A DNA stretch of 64,000 nucleotides, from positions 1 through 64,000 of the forward strand of contig PXBH01000059.1 in NCBI GenBank assembly GCA_003565555.1, written 5' to 3'. Shown here in pieces: positions 20,269-29,103 of the stretch. Position 1 is the first letter of the stretch, and each line of letters opens with the position of its first letter. Origin of the DNA: Cryomorphaceae bacterium. Lineage in GTDB: Bacteria; Bacteroidota; Bacteroidia; Flavobacteriales_D; Cryomorphaceae. Under the pieces are notes generated by a model. That model saw only the letters and a list, made by a program, of their open reading frames with translations. It was not told the origin of the DNA and searched no databases. Both the position numbers and the translations under genes were made by a program.

Positions 20269-21324
20269 TTACGGTACTTCTACTGCGTTCAATACTTTGT
20301 CGATCACATCTTCGACGGTCACATTTTCCGCTTCGGCTTCATAGGTCAGACCGATGCGGTGGCGCATGACGTCCGGACATACGGCCCTGACATCTTCCGG
20401 CACAACGAAGCCGCGGTGGTTCATGAATGCAAAGGCTTTGGCTGCAAGTGCCATACTGATCCCCGCGCGGGGTGAGGCACCGAAGCTGATCAGTTCTTTG
20501 AGCTCTTTGAGCTTGTAATCTTCCGGGGTACGGGTGGCATATACAAGGTCTACGATGTAGCGCTCGATCTTCTCATCCATGTACACCTCCTTCACGGTTT
20601 CACGCGCCCGAACCACCTCTGCCGCGCTTACCGCCGGTTTTGGTTTGGGAAAGGGCGTTTTCGACACGTTGTTTCGAATGATGAGTTTCTCTTCGTCACG
20701 CTTGGGGTAGGTGAGTACCACCTTCAACATGAAACGGTCGGTCTGCGCTTCCGGCAGGGGGTAAGTCCCTTCCTGCTCAATGGGGTTTTGGGTGGCCAAG
20801 ACCAGAAAGGGTTCGGGCAGGGAGAAAGTCTGCCCCCCGATGGTCACCTGCCTTTCCTGCATGGCTTCGAGCAGCGCACTCTGCACTTTGGCCGGGGCGC
20901 GGTTGATCTCATCAGCGAGTACGAAGTTGGCAAAAATGGGCCCCTGCTTTACGCTGAAATCTTGTGTTTTGGGATTGTAGATCATGGTACCCACCACGTC
21001 GGCGGGAAGAAGATCAGGAGTGAATTGCAAGCGACTGAAATCAACACTGATGCAGCCTGATAAAGCTTTTATCGCCAGGGTCTTTGCCAGACCGGGTACG
21101 CCTTCCAAAAGAATGTGTCCGTTGGCCAAAAGGGCGATCATCAGCTTGTCGATCATGTCGTGCTGCCCTACGATGACCTTTTCCATCTCTGAACGGATCA
21201 GGTCTGTGAAGGCACTTTCTTCTTTAATCTTGGTATTGAGCGCTCTGATGTCGCCGTCGGGGGCCGATGACTGCGGCGTTTCAGGAGGCATACCGCTGTT
21301 TTGTGGGTTTTCTTCCGAACTCAT
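20269..21324 (-). CDS. MoxR family AAA+ ATPase
   Basis: First gene of the Bat operon. With start ATG 21324 (MSSEENPQN) it has 351 residues. Walker A is GVPGLAKT (a MoxR variant with Ala-Lys-Thr), Walker B is ADEINRAPAKVQSALLEAM, sensor 1 is ATQNPIEQEGTYPLPEAQ, and the C-terminal lid has SPRAGISMALAAKA. MoxR proteins act as chaperones that load metals or remodel vWA-domain partners. A GTG 63 bases upstream is also in frame, but its extra residues look unstructured. No full TAnnTTTG box is seen in the first 100 bases upstream; GACTTTTG is the closest. Confidence 0.9.
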   Translation of the reverse strand: MSSEENPQNSGMPPETPQSSAPDGDIRALNTKIKEESAFTDLIRSEMEKVIVGQHDMIDKLMIALLANGHILLEGVPGLAKTLAIKALSGCISVDFSRLQFTPDLLPADVVGTMIYNPKTQDFSVKQGPIFANFVLADEINRAPAKVQSALLEAMQERQVTIGGQTFSLPEPFLVLATQNPIEQEGTYPLPEAQTDRFMLKVVLTYPKRDEEKLIIRNNVSKTPFPKPKPAVSAAEVVRARETVKEVYMDEKIERYIVDLVYATRTPEDYKLKELKELISFGASPRAGISMALAAKAFAFMNHRGFVVPEDVRAVCPDVMRHRIGLTYEAEAENVTVEDVIDKVLNAVEVP

Positions 21325-21577
21325 TTTGAGCGTTTTTGGCTGTAAGGTTTGGCGGAAATCAAGACGTACACAGATTTTCTGCGACACGCAAAAGTCAGCA
21401 TATTGGCTTCCGCGGGCGGAGGTAGCGCAGTTAAAATGTGTTAATGAAATGGTATTGAGAGAAGTATCGGTCCCGGGCAGCCGAGAAATCGGAAGTTATC
21501 GACACCTTACTCAGCACGGTTGAAAACATCCCCGCCGATGGATGCATTGAATCCTTACATTCGCAAAAAACACGCTT

Positions 21578-21979
21578 ATGACCCTTCGAGAAGCTGTAGG
21601 TATGGTGCGCGAATTTCACGATGCCTTCCGAATTGAAAATGCAGAACGCCCCGTAGCCGACATCGGTATCGAAGAGGCCCTGCTCCGCTACAAGCTTATG
21701 CGTGAGGAAAATGAAGAATACCTCACCGCTGCGCAAAACGGTGACTTGACTGAAGTGGCTGATGCCCTCGGTGATATGCTCTACATCCTCTGCGGCACCA
21801 TGCTCAAGCACGGTCTCGATGGGAAGATGGAGGCGGTGTTTCGGGAGATTCAGCGGAGCAATATGAGCAAGCTGAATGCAGACGGAACCCCGATTTTTCG
21901 CGAAGACGGAAAGGTGCTCAAGAGCAACCTCTATAAGAAGCCCGATATTGCCGCTATCCTCGAATGTGAAGAATACTGA
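21578..21979 (+). CDS. MazG-like nucleotide pyrophosphohydrolase
   Basis: A 133-residue all-alpha protein with the metal-binding pattern of MazG-type NTP pyrophosphatases: REENEEY (ExxE) and EVADALGDMLYILCG (ExxD). Length and the trailing LYKKPDIAAIL match phosphoribosyl-ATP pyrophosphohydrolase-like/Cof-like family members. It probably hydrolyses a (d)NTP or related nucleotide to the monophosphate, a house-cleaning role by family. A near-consensus box TACATTCG lies at 21556-21563, 15 bases before the ATG. It is divergent from the moxR operon. Confidence 0.8.
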   Translation: MTLREAVGMVREFHDAFRIENAERPVADIGIEEALLRYKLMREENEEYLTAAQNGDLTEVADALGDMLYILCGTMLKHGLDGKMEAVFREIQRSNMSKLNADGTPIFREDGKVLKSNLYKKPDIAAILECEEY

Positions 21980-22122
21980 TCGCCTCAGATCGGTGCGGCA
22001 TTCCTCTTAAAATGTCAAAAACGACCTTCGAGACCGGTATCCTCTTCTGCTGTGTCCGACGGCGGGGCACACTTTGCTCGGTGCATGATGTTGCACCTGC
22101 CGTATCGACTTCAGGCTCAGGT

Positions 22123-22626
22123 TCAATTTCCGGTCCCGGAGAGTGAAGCTCTCAGGGCAGCCATTTTTACCGCTGCCACGGCTGCTTCCGCTCCCTTATT
22201 GCCGTGGCGCCCGCCCGAGCGGTCACGCGCTTGGCTGATATTGTCATCGGTGAGTACACAGAAAATGGCGGGAATACCCGTTTTGATGCTGACATCCTTG
22301 ACGCCCTGAGCAACGGCCTGACAAACGAATTCAAAGTGGCGGGTCTCCCCCTGAATCACCGATCCCACCGCTATCACGGCGTCGATTTTTCCCGATTCGG
22401 CCAACCAAAGTGCCGCAGCGGGCAGCTCAAAACTTCCCGGCACCCGGAGTGAAACGATATTCTTTGGTAGGGCGCCCAGTTTTTTCAGGGTTTCTTCGGC
22501 GCCCGAAAGCAGTGCATCCGTGATTTCAGCATTCCATTCGGAGGTTACAATGCCGAATCGGTAAGGGGCCGCAGACGGAACGTCTGCTTCTGTGTAGTCG
22601 GACAGGTTTTTACCCGCAGTAGCCAT
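22123..22626 (-). CDS. ribH: 6,7-dimethyl-8-ribityllumazine synthase
   Basis: Cytosolic riboflavin enzyme that joins 5-amino-6-ribitylamino-uracil with dihydroxybutanone phosphate. At 167 residues it has the usual length and motifs: SEWN near residue 29, the GSFELP loop, AVGSVIQGET for phosphate binding, and RHFEFVC with the catalytic histidine. It starts 3 bases after the TPR gene stop, so the two are one transcript. The TPR-ribH pairing is common in Bacteroidota. Confidence 0.93.
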   Translation of the reverse strand: MATAGKNLSDYTEADVPSAAPYRFGIVTSEWNAEITDALLSGAEETLKKLGALPKNIVSLRVPGSFELPAAALWLAESGKIDAVIAVGSVIQGETRHFEFVCQAVAQGVKDVSIKTGIPAIFCVLTDDNISQARDRSGGRHGNKGAEAAVAAVKMAALRASLSGTGN

Positions 22627-22629
22627 CCT

Positions 22630-23307
22630 TTATCCGCCCACGCGGGCGATGTAACTTTCGATGTTTTTTGCTTCCTTGCTTTCGCCGAATTTTTCTTTGA
22701 TCTTGCGGTAGTTCTTCAGCGCCTTATCGGCCTGCCCCAAGTCTTCGTGCACCAAGGCGGCTTTTTTCAGGTACAAGGGTGCTGTCAGCGGATTGTCACT
22801 GTGGCTCACGGCACGTTCGTAATACTTCAAGGCTTTGCTCATGTTTCCGAGCTCCACGTAGCAATCGCCGATGGCACCGCGCGATACTGCACCCAACATC
22901 TGGTCGGAAAGGTCAGCGCGCTCCAGGTAGTAAATGGCCCGGTCAAAATCTCCCGCTTCCATATAGATAATTCCCGTGTAGTACGATGCGAGCTCACCGG
23001 CCTGCGTATTACCGTACTCTTCGGCAATGTACTCGAAGCCGTAGTAGGATTCGTCGCCGTAGAGCGCCTTCTCCAGACTGTCTATTTCAAACCAATACTC
23101 TGCTTTCCACAGCAGCTCCATACCTTCCTCATTTTTCGGCTGAAGGTAAAGACGCGTTACCGCAAAATAACCCGCAAAAAGCACCACAAGGATGGCACCG
23201 ATAATGAGGATCACTTTGCTGTTGTCCTCAACGTATTGCTCCGTTTTTGAATAAGCAGATTGGACGTCTACAATGGTTTCCTCTCCGTCTTTTTTCTTTT
23301 TGGCCAT
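22630..23307 (-). CDS. Membrane-anchored tetratricopeptide repeat protein
   Basis: 225 residues: a short charged cytosolic N-terminus (MAKKKKDGEE), one transmembrane helix (about 33-52), then TPR repeats to the end (for example YYTGIIYMEAGDFDRAIYYL and GDCYVELGNMSKALKYYE). The topology resembles the YfgM/PpiD-interacting family: N-in anchor with a periplasmic TPR domain. That would suggest a chaperone-like envelope role, but it is an analogy. It is divergent from recF and cotranscribed with ribH. Confidence 0.8.
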   Translation of the reverse strand: MAKKKKDGEETIVDVQSAYSKTEQYVEDNSKVILIIGAILVVLFAGYFAVTRLYLQPKNEEGMELLWKAEYWFEIDSLEKALYGDESYYGFEYIAEEYGNTQAGELASYYTGIIYMEAGDFDRAIYYLERADLSDQMLGAVSRGAIGDCYVELGNMSKALKYYERAVSHSDNPLTAPLYLKKAALVHEDLGQADKALKNYRKIKEKFGESKEAKNIESYIARVGG

Positions 23308-23331
23308 AGGAAGGGTTTAAAATTCAAACGG

Positions 23332-23339
23332 CAAAAATA
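23332..23339 (-). promoter_or_regulatory. -7 box of the TPR-ribH operon
   Basis: TATTTTTG on the minus strand, 25 bases before the ATG at 23307. It is paired back to back with the same octamer for recF on the other strand (23373-23380). Confidence 0.5.
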
Positions 23340-23372
23340 GACTTTTTATCCGTTCGCCGCAGGAAGAATTGG

Positions 23373-23380
23373 TATTTTTG
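23373..23380 (+). promoter_or_regulatory. -7 box of recF
   Basis: TATTTTTG on the plus strand, 10 bases before the recF ATG, implying a very short leader. Confidence 0.5.
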
Positions 23381-23390
23381 CAGCCGCGCC

Positions 23391-24503
23391 ATGGTATTGT
23401 CCGAACTGAATCTTGTAAATTTTAAAAATTACCCGGAGGCCGGGCTCGAGTTTGATCCTAATGTGAATATATTCACGGGGTTAAACGGACAGGGGAAAAC
23501 CAACCTTCTGGATGCCGTACACTACCTATCTGCCTGTAAAAGCTACTTCAACCCCATCGATTCACAGAATATCCGTCACGGTGAAGACTTTTTCGTGGTC
23601 GAGGGCATTTTCGAAAACGGCGAGGGGCGTGATAAAATCTACTGCGGGGTAAAGCGCGGACAGAAAAAGGTTTTTCGGCGAAACAAAGCAGATTACGAGC
23701 GTCTCGCCGAGCACATCGGCCGCTATCCGGCAGTGGTGATCTCGCCTTACGATAAGGACCTGATCAGCGAAGGAAGCGATGTGCGCAGAAGATTTACCGA
23801 CAGCATCATCTCCCAATACAACCGACGCTACCTCGATCATTTGATCGATTACAATAAGGTGCTCAGGCAGCGCAACAGTCTGCTCAAGTATTTTTGGGAA
23901 AACCGCACCTTCGACGCGGACAACCTCGAGGTGTGGAGTGCTCAATTGCGCGATCTCGGCGCAGCGGTTTTTGCCGAAAGGCAGCGCTTCATTGAGTCTT
24001 TTATTCCCGTGTTTCAAAAACATTATTCCGCAGTGAGCGGAGATGCGGAAATGCCGGGACTCGAATACAGCAGCGACCTTGCCCGGGGAGATTTTGCGGA
24101 AACGCTCTCCGCGAGCCTCGAAAAAGACCGACGGACATCTTACACCAATACGGGGGTGCACAAAGACGACCTGAAGTTCAGCGTGGGCGGACATCCGCTT
24201 AAAAAATTCGGCTCACAAGGACAGCAGAAAACTTTTCTCATCGCCCTGAAGCTCGCACAGTTCGATCTGATTAAAGAAGCCACCGGCCGCAAGCCCGTGC
24301 TCTTGCTCGACGATATTTTCGACAAAATCGACGACGTGCGGGTGCAACACTTGATGCGCTTGGTGAACGACCGTAACTTCGGACAAATTTTTATCACCGA
24401 TACGCACGCCGGCAGGGTTCGTGATATTTTTTCCGATATGGCCGACAGCGTGAAGGTATTTGATGTAGACAAGGGAAAGGTGTATGAAGCGAAAAGACAA
24501 TGA
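23391..24503 (+). CDS. recF: DNA replication and repair protein RecF
   Basis: 370 residues of an SMC-like ABC ATPase that loads RecA at gaps with RecO and RecR. Walker A is GLNGQGKTN (residues 29-37), the signature is FGSQGQQKT, and Walker B is VLLLDDIFDKID. The early NLVNFKNY is typical. The gene overlaps the following DUF721 gene by 20 bases. This recF-DUF721 pairing recalls the recF/DciA neighbourhood seen near replication genes elsewhere. Confidence 0.95.
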   Translation: MVLSELNLVNFKNYPEAGLEFDPNVNIFTGLNGQGKTNLLDAVHYLSACKSYFNPIDSQNIRHGEDFFVVEGIFENGEGRDKIYCGVKRGQKKVFRRNKADYERLAEHIGRYPAVVISPYDKDLISEGSDVRRRFTDSIISQYNRRYLDHLIDYNKVLRQRNSLLKYFWENRTFDADNLEVWSAQLRDLGAAVFAERQRFIESFIPVFQKHYSAVSGDAEMPGLEYSSDLARGDFAETLSASLEKDRRTSYTNTGVHKDDLKFSVGGHPLKKFGSQGQQKTFLIALKLAQFDLIKEATGRKPVLLLDDIFDKIDDVRVQHLMRLVNDRNFGQIFITDTHAGRVRDIFSDMADSVKVFDVDKGKVYEAKRQ

Positions 24504-24777
24504 AGAGCCCCTCGGCGCGGTGATTGACAGGCTGCTCAAAGCTTACGGGCTGGAGGACGGATACTATGCGGCCGCGGTGATCACCCATTGGGAAAAAATG
24601 ATGGGGGCCGCCGTAGCGCGCCGTACCAAAGAGGTCAGGCTCGAAGACGGAAAGCTCATTATCTTCCTCGATTCTGCTACCCTTCGGCAGGAGCTCAGCT
24701 ATGCCGGGGAAAAAATTGCCGCGCGAATCAACCGGGAGATCATGCCCGGATTGGTCAAGGAAGTAGAATTGCGGTAA
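24484..24777 (+). CDS. DUF721 / DciA-like protein
   Basis: A 97-residue protein of the DUF721 family, whose DciA members help load the replicative helicase DnaB in bacteria without DnaC. It has the family core: a helix, then WEKMMGAAVARRTKEVRLEDG, then LIIFLDSATLRQELSYAGEKI. It starts inside the end of recF and is probably translated by coupling. A helicase-loading role is a family-level inference. Confidence 0.75.
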   Translation: MKRKDNEEPLGAVIDRLLKAYGLEDGYYAAAVITHWEKMMGAAVARRTKEVRLEDGKLIIFLDSATLRQELSYAGEKIAARINREIMPGLVKEVELR

Positions 24778-24809
24778 AAAAAAACGCGAACCTGTTGAGG
24801 TTCGCGTTT
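24776..24809 (-). terminator. Rho-independent terminator of ndk
   Basis: An 11-bp perfect stem (24782-24792 with 24799-24809) and 6-base loop. Read on the minus strand it is followed by a run of T (the A-run at 24776-24784), so it ends ndk. The convergent DUF721 gene stops at its edge, and the stem could serve that transcript less efficiently. Confidence 0.9.
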
Positions 24810-24831
24810 CCGGTTCATTTATTGACTGCAC

Positions 24832-25254
24832 TCAGCCTACCATTTCGCGCTCGGAAAAGTGAAAAGCCGATTCGATGGCGGCATTTTCATCGCTGTCAGA
24901 TCCGTGTACGGCATTTTTAGCTTTGCTTTCGGCGTACAGCTTGCGCACGGTGCCTTCTTCCGCTTCTGCAGGGTCGGTAGCACCGATCAACTTGCGGAAA
25001 TCCTCTACGGCATTCTCCTTCTCGAGCACGGCGGCCACGACAGGACCTGAGATCATGTAATCTACGAGCTCGCCGAAGAAGGGACGTTCTTTATGCACGG
25101 CGTAGAAAGTTTCTGCATCCCTTCGCGAGAGGTGGGTGAATTTCATTGCTTTAATGCGGAATCCGGCATCTGTTATCATGGCCAAAATATGGCCGATGTG
25201 GTTGCCTTCGACCGCGTCGGGCTTAATCATTGTAAAAGTTCTGTCGGTAGCCAT
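24832..25254 (-). CDS. ndk: Nucleoside diphosphate kinase
   Basis: 140 residues; transfers the gamma phosphate between nucleoside tri- and diphosphates through a phosphohistidine. The catalytic histidine is in NAVHGSDS. The N-terminus [11 protein letters not shown] and [11 protein letters not shown] are hallmark motifs. It is a single gene with its own promoter box (25289-25296) and terminator. Confidence 0.96.
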   Translation of the reverse strand: MATDRTFTMIKPDAVEGNHIGHILAMITDAGFRIKAMKFTHLSRRDAETFYAVHKERPFFGELVDYMISGPVVAAVLEKENAVEDFRKLIGATDPAEAEEGTVRKLYAESKAKNAVHGSDSDENAAIESAFHFSEREMVG

Positions 25255-25288
25255 GGGCTCGGAGTTTTTTCGGTGTTAAAAATCGGCG

Positions 25289-25296
25289 CAAAGGTA
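25289..25296 (-). promoter_or_regulatory. -7 promoter box of ndk
   Basis: TACCTTTG on the minus strand matches TAnnTTTG, 35 bases before the ATG. No TTG at the usual spacing. Confidence 0.55.
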
Positions 25297-25363
25297 ATTT
25301 TTTGAATGGCTGCACAGCCTCATTTTAACTACTTTTTTCCGAAAGGTGAACAGCCCTCCGGAA

Positions 25364-26182
25364 TTACTCCACCGGATACTTCCGCATGAGCATCTTTTGG
25401 AACAGGTGTTTCGGCAGAATTCGGTTGAGGGTGAGCGACAGCCGCTGAATGAAGCTCGCCGTGGGGTAGCGCATTTTGGGACGCGCGATGTTCATGACCT
25501 CGTATACCGTGCGTGCGACTGTTTCGGGGCTTTTGGCTGAGGACACTTCCTCGGATATTTCGCGGTAGATTTGCTGAAACCTTTTGTAATGCGGAGACTC
25601 GGGACTTTTGCTCCGACGGGCGATGATCCGGTTGGTGTTAATTTCCGTGCGGATATCTCCCGGTTGTATATAGCTCACGTGTATATTTGCCGGGCTGAGC
25701 TCCATCCGCATGGTTTCGGACAGCAAGTCTAAAGCACTTTTGGTGGCGCAGTACACGCCGCGAAAAGGGAGGCCGAATTCCCCCGCAATGCTGGATATAT
25801 TGATGATGCGGCCTCCGCCTTGTTTCCGCATTTGCGGGATCACGGCCCTGCAACACTCCAAAACACCGAAAACATTGGTGCGAAAGACGCTTTCTGTTTC
25901 TTCCGAAGAAGTGTCTTCAACCGCTCCGGCAATGCCTACCCCGGCATTGTTTACCAATACATCCAAGCGCCCCTCTTTTTCGATGAGGTAAGCTACCGCT
26001 TTTTGTATGGTGGAATGGTCATTGAGGTCCAGACGAAGCATCTTGATGCCGTTCAGTGTATCACCGTTGGCTGTCTTTCTGCTCGTGCCGTAAACGGTAC
26101 ACCCCTTGTCATGAAGAAATCGACAGGTGGCCGATCCGATGCCCGATGAGCCTCCTGTAACCAGAACGACTTTGTGCGTCAT
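25364..26182 (-). CDS. Short-chain dehydrogenase/reductase
   Basis: 272 residues of a classical SDR: the cofactor loop TGGSSGIG (residues 9-16), NNAGV, the catalytic serine in ISSIAGEFG, and YCATK with the Tyr and Lys. After the first strand the segment GTSRKT carries an Arg-Lys that favours NADPH. A C-terminal extension of about 40 residues (RPKMRYPTASFIQRL) is typical of the membrane-associated retinol dehydrogenase-like and acyl-lipid SDRs. The substrate cannot be told. Confidence 0.85.
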   Translation of the reverse strand: MTHKVVLVTGGSSGIGSATCRFLHDKGCTVYGTSRKTANGDTLNGIKMLRLDLNDHSTIQKAVAYLIEKEGRLDVLVNNAGVGIAGAVEDTSSEETESVFRTNVFGVLECCRAVIPQMRKQGGGRIINISSIAGEFGLPFRGVYCATKSALDLLSETMRMELSPANIHVSYIQPGDIRTEINTNRIIARRSKSPESPHYKRFQQIYREISEEVSSAKSPETVARTVYEVMNIARPKMRYPTASFIQRLSLTLNRILPKHLFQKMLMRKYPVE

Positions 26183-26297
26183 AGTAAAAAAAAAGTGGGC
26201 AAGCTACTCACATCGCACCGCTACAACCGCATACCCTTGCTCCGTTCCCGGCCTGGGGGAGTTCTGCAGGAGCTGGTCGTATGAGACTTGCCCGGCG

Positions 26298-26327
26298 CAA
26301 AAGTACAACAGAATTGGTTCCGCGCAA
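26298..26327 (-). promoter_or_regulatory. Promoter of the SDR gene
   Basis: On the minus strand TTG (26327-26325), 19 bases, then TACTTTTG (26305-26298). The leader to the ATG at 26182 is about 115 bases. It is back to back with the DUF4199 promoter at 26358-26365. Confidence 0.6.
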
Positions 26328-26357
26328 TAAAAATCCCGTTTCATTGCGGTCGCTTCC

Positions 26358-26365
26358 TATATTTG
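26358..26365 (+). promoter_or_regulatory. -7 promoter box of the DUF4199-GT2 operon
   Basis: TATATTTG, 17 bases before the ATG at 26383. It fixes the start: the longer in-frame reading from 26281 would place this promoter inside the coding region. Confidence 0.55.
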
Positions 26366-26382
26366 TCCAAAACCTGAGCGCC

Positions 26383-26952
26383 ATGTTATCCAAAAATGCA
26401 ATCTCGTTGGGCATTTACTTCGCCATTCTCCTGATCGTTATATTTCTCGTGCAGGCCATTTTCGACGGCGGACTGGTGCTGTCATTGATTATGGGAACCG
26501 TTTCCCTCGCGGCTACCATCGCTTTTCCGGTCATCTTTGTGCGGAAAGAGCGACTGGAAAACGGGGGAAGCATCTCCTTCGGCGCTGCTTTTAAAACCGC
26601 CTTTATCGGCATGCTTATAGGCGGGGCGCTGTCTACCGCATTTAATTATCTCTACGTGGAGTTTGTGGACCCGTCTTACCCGGAAAGAACCGTAGAGAAT
26701 ACCATCAAGTCTCAGCAACGCTTCATGGAGGGCAACGTAAGCCACGAACAAATGGAGGAAACCATGCGCGTCACCGAGGACGGCATCCGAAAAGGCTTTA
26801 CTTTTACGGGTATGGTGTCATCCTTTCTGTACTACGCGCTGTTCTTTTTGGTGCTTAGCCTTATCTTTGCCGCGTTCCTGAAAAAAGATCCCCCGCCGTC
26901 GGCCGTTATAGAAGAGGAGGATTATGAAAACGGTACAAGCCCTTTGAATTGA
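26383..26952 (+). CDS. DUF4199 family membrane protein
   Basis: 189 residues beginning MLSKNAISLGIYFAIL. Four transmembrane helices are visible (about 7-24, 30-46, 70-90 and 145-168), with a soluble loop between the third and fourth that includes MEETMRVTEDGIRKG. Length, N-terminus and topology fit DUF4199, a Bacteroidota membrane family without known function. Its TGA stop overlaps the TTG start of the following glycosyltransferase, a pairing I would expect to be functionally linked. Confidence 0.78.
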   Translation: MLSKNAISLGIYFAILLIVIFLVQAIFDGGLVLSLIMGTVSLAATIAFPVIFVRKERLENGGSISFGAAFKTAFIGMLIGGALSTAFNYLYVEFVDPSYPERTVENTIKSQQRFMEGNVSHEQMEETMRVTEDGIRKGFTFTGMVSSFLYYALFFLVLSLIFAAFLKKDPPPSAVIEEEDYENGTSPLN

Positions 26953-27905
26953 TTACCATAGCCATACCCCTTTACAACGAAGCTGAGTCCCTCCCTGAGC
27001 TCATGGATTGGATTCACCGCGTGTCGCAAGATTTCGGACTCGAGTTGGAAGTGGTTATGGTGGATGACGGGAGTACCGATGAGAGCTGGAATGTGATCTT
27101 GGAATTGAGGAAGAAGTATCCGTACCTCAAGGGTATACGCTTTTCGCGTAATTACGGAAAGGCGGCGGGCTTGCAATCTGCTTTCGCCGCAGCTTCAGGA
27201 GATGTGGTCATCACCATGGATGCCGATCTTCAGGATTCGCCCGATGAAATTCCCGAGCTTGCTCGGCTGATTCGGGAAGAAGGTTACGACCTGATTTCGG
27301 GCTGGAAGAAGAAACGCTACGATCCGATTTCCAAAACTGTGCCTACCAAACTTTACAACTGGGCCACGCGGAAGATGTCCGGAATTGAACTCCACGATTT
27401 CAATTGCGGCTTGAAAGCATACAAGGCAAAAGTGGTGAAGGAGGTGGAGCTGTACGGCGATATGCATCGCTACATTCCTGTGCTTGCCAAGCGGCTGGGC
27501 TACACGAAAATAGGGGAGAAGGTGGTGCAGCATCAGGCGCGTAAATACGGCACCACAAAGTACGGCCTGTCGAGGTTTATCAAAGGCCCCCTTGATCTGC
27601 TTACGCTCAGCTTTGTGAGTACTTACGGAAAGCGACCCATGCACCTTTTCGGGACCCTCGGTGTGCTCTCTTTTCTTTTGGGGGCTGTGATGTTTGCATA
27701 CTTGGCCGTATCGAAGCTGTTTGCAATGTACCACGGGATTGCCGCCAAGAATATCGCGACGATGTCTGCATTTTACGTGGCCCTGACGGCCATGATCATC
27801 GGGTCCCAACTCTTTATCGGCGGGTTTATTGCCGAGCTGGTCCGCGGTACCGATCCCGGGCGCAACCGATATGTGATCGAAGAAGAGGTGGGATTCAGCG
27901 AATAA
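26949..27905 (+). CDS. Family 2 glycosyltransferase, polyprenyl-phosphate type
   Basis: 318 residues: a GT-A catalytic domain starting [14 protein letters not shown], with VDDGSTD and MDADLQD (DxD-type metal site), [10 protein letters not shown], and two C-terminal transmembrane helices (about 235-257 and 270-290). This is the ArnC/GtrB/DPM1-like group, which moves a sugar from a nucleotide donor to undecaprenyl phosphate at the inner membrane. The start is TTG overlapping the previous stop (TTGA); no ATG would keep the first beta strand. The 3' end overlaps mnmA by 11 bases on the opposite strand. Confidence 0.88.
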   Translation: MITIAIPLYNEAESLPELMDWIHRVSQDFGLELEVVMVDDGSTDESWNVILELRKKYPYLKGIRFSRNYGKAAGLQSAFAAASGDVVITMDADLQDSPDEIPELARLIREEGYDLISGWKKKRYDPISKTVPTKLYNWATRKMSGIELHDFNCGLKAYKAKVVKEVELYGDMHRYIPVLAKRLGYTKIGEKVVQHQARKYGTTKYGLSRFIKGPLDLLTLSFVSTYGKRPMHLFGTLGVLSFLLGAVMFAYLAVSKLFAMYHGIAAKNIATMSAFYVALTAMIIGSQLFIGGFIAELVRGTDPGRNRYVIEEEVGFSE

Positions 27906-29061
27906 CTCCCGAACCGATCAGCTCATCTCCTTCATACCAAGCGGCAAATTGACCGGGCGCTACCCCCCGTTGGGGCCTGTCAAAAATAATGTAAAGGCGC
28001 TGCCCGTCGTACTTGAGCGTCGCTTCTTCCAAAGGTTGGCGGTAGCGGATTCTGACCTGATATCGGCGCTGCTCTCCCGACTTCAGGGCCTGATCGGGCC
28101 GCACATAATGAATGTCAGCATCGGCCACGCTTAAACCTTTGCGGTACAATCCCGGGTGGTCGTCCCCTTGGCCCGTGTATACTGTATTTTCTTCGATGTC
28201 CGTTCCCAAAACGAAAAGCGGCTTTTTTGTTCCGCCCACGGCCAGGCCCTTGCGCTGCCCCACAGTAAAGTAATGGGCCCCGCTGTGGGTACCCACTTTT
28301 TTTCCGTCTGCTCTGCTGAAAACGCGCGGAGAAGAGAGGTCAGCATCTTCCTCGCTCGGGTAATCGAGTACAGCCTCCGCGGGAACCTCGATAATATCTC
28401 CCTCCTTCGGCTTAAGCTGTTGCTGCAAAAAGTCGGGGAGGCTGATCTTGCCTACAAAGCACAAGCCTTGAGAATCTTTTTTGTCGGCAGTGACTAAACC
28501 GATATCGGCCGCAATTTTGCGCACTTCGGATTTCTCCAGGTCGCCGATCGGAAACAGGGCTTTGGCAAGCTGATCTTGGCTGACCTGACAAAGAAAATAG
28601 CTCTGATCCTTTTTCGGGTCTTTTCCGGTCAGGAGCCTGTACACGGTCTTTCCGTGAGCAGCAGTCTCACCCTTTCTGCAGTAATGCCCCGTGGCCACGT
28701 AATCTGCCCCGAGTGAGAGGGCGGTTTTCAGAAAGACGTCGAATTTGATCTCCCTGTTGCAGAGTACATCCGGATTCGGGGTGCGGCCGGCCGCGTATTC
28801 GGCAAACATGTAGTCCACGATTCGCTCCTTGTAATCGGCACTCATGTCGACCACCTGAAACGGAATGTCAAGCGCCTGTGCTACGAGCATGGCATCATTG
28901 CTGTCCTCAATCCACGGGCACTCATTGGCCAGAATGACCGACTCATCGTGCCAATTTTTCATGAAAAGGCCGATGACCTCATACCCTGCTTCTTTCAGAA
29001 GCCATGCCGCTACGCTGGAGTCAACACCTCCCGAAAGGCCTGCTACTACCCGTTTTTTCAT
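27895..29061 (-). CDS. mnmA: tRNA-specific 2-thiouridylase MnmA
   Basis: 388 residues; adds sulfur to uridine 34 of tRNAs for Lys, Glu and Gln. The PP-loop SGGVDSS is at residues 10-16; the catalytic cysteines are in NPDVLCN and QGLCFVG; ATGHY and SYFLCQV are also conserved. It has its own promoter box and no downstream partner. The 11-base tail overlap with the convergent glycosyltransferase gene is unusual but small. Confidence 0.95.
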   Translation of the reverse strand: MKKRVVAGLSGGVDSSVAAWLLKEAGYEVIGLFMKNWHDESVILANECPWIEDSNDAMLVAQALDIPFQVVDMSADYKERIVDYMFAEYAAGRTPNPDVLCNREIKFDVFLKTALSLGADYVATGHYCRKGETAAHGKTVYRLLTGKDPKKDQSYFLCQVSQDQLAKALFPIGDLEKSEVRKIAADIGLVTADKKDSQGLCFVGKISLPDFLQQQLKPKEGDIIEVPAEAVLDYPSEEDADLSSPRVFSRADGKKVGTHSGAHYFTVGQRKGLAVGGTKKPLFVLGTDIEENTVYTGQGDDHPGLYRKGLSVADADIHYVRPDQALKSGEQRRYQVRIRYRQPLEEATLKYDGQRLYIIFDRPQRGVAPGQFAAWYEGDELIGSGVIR

Positions 29062-29077
29062 CTTGAGAATTCGAATG

Positions 29078-29085
29078 CAAAGATA
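29078..29085 (-). promoter_or_regulatory. -7 promoter box of mnmA
   Basis: TATCTTTG on the minus strand, 17 bases before the ATG, in the 42-base gap behind the upstream glycosyltransferase gene. Confidence 0.55.
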
Positions 29086-29103
29086 CGCAGGATTCAGCCA
29101 CGA

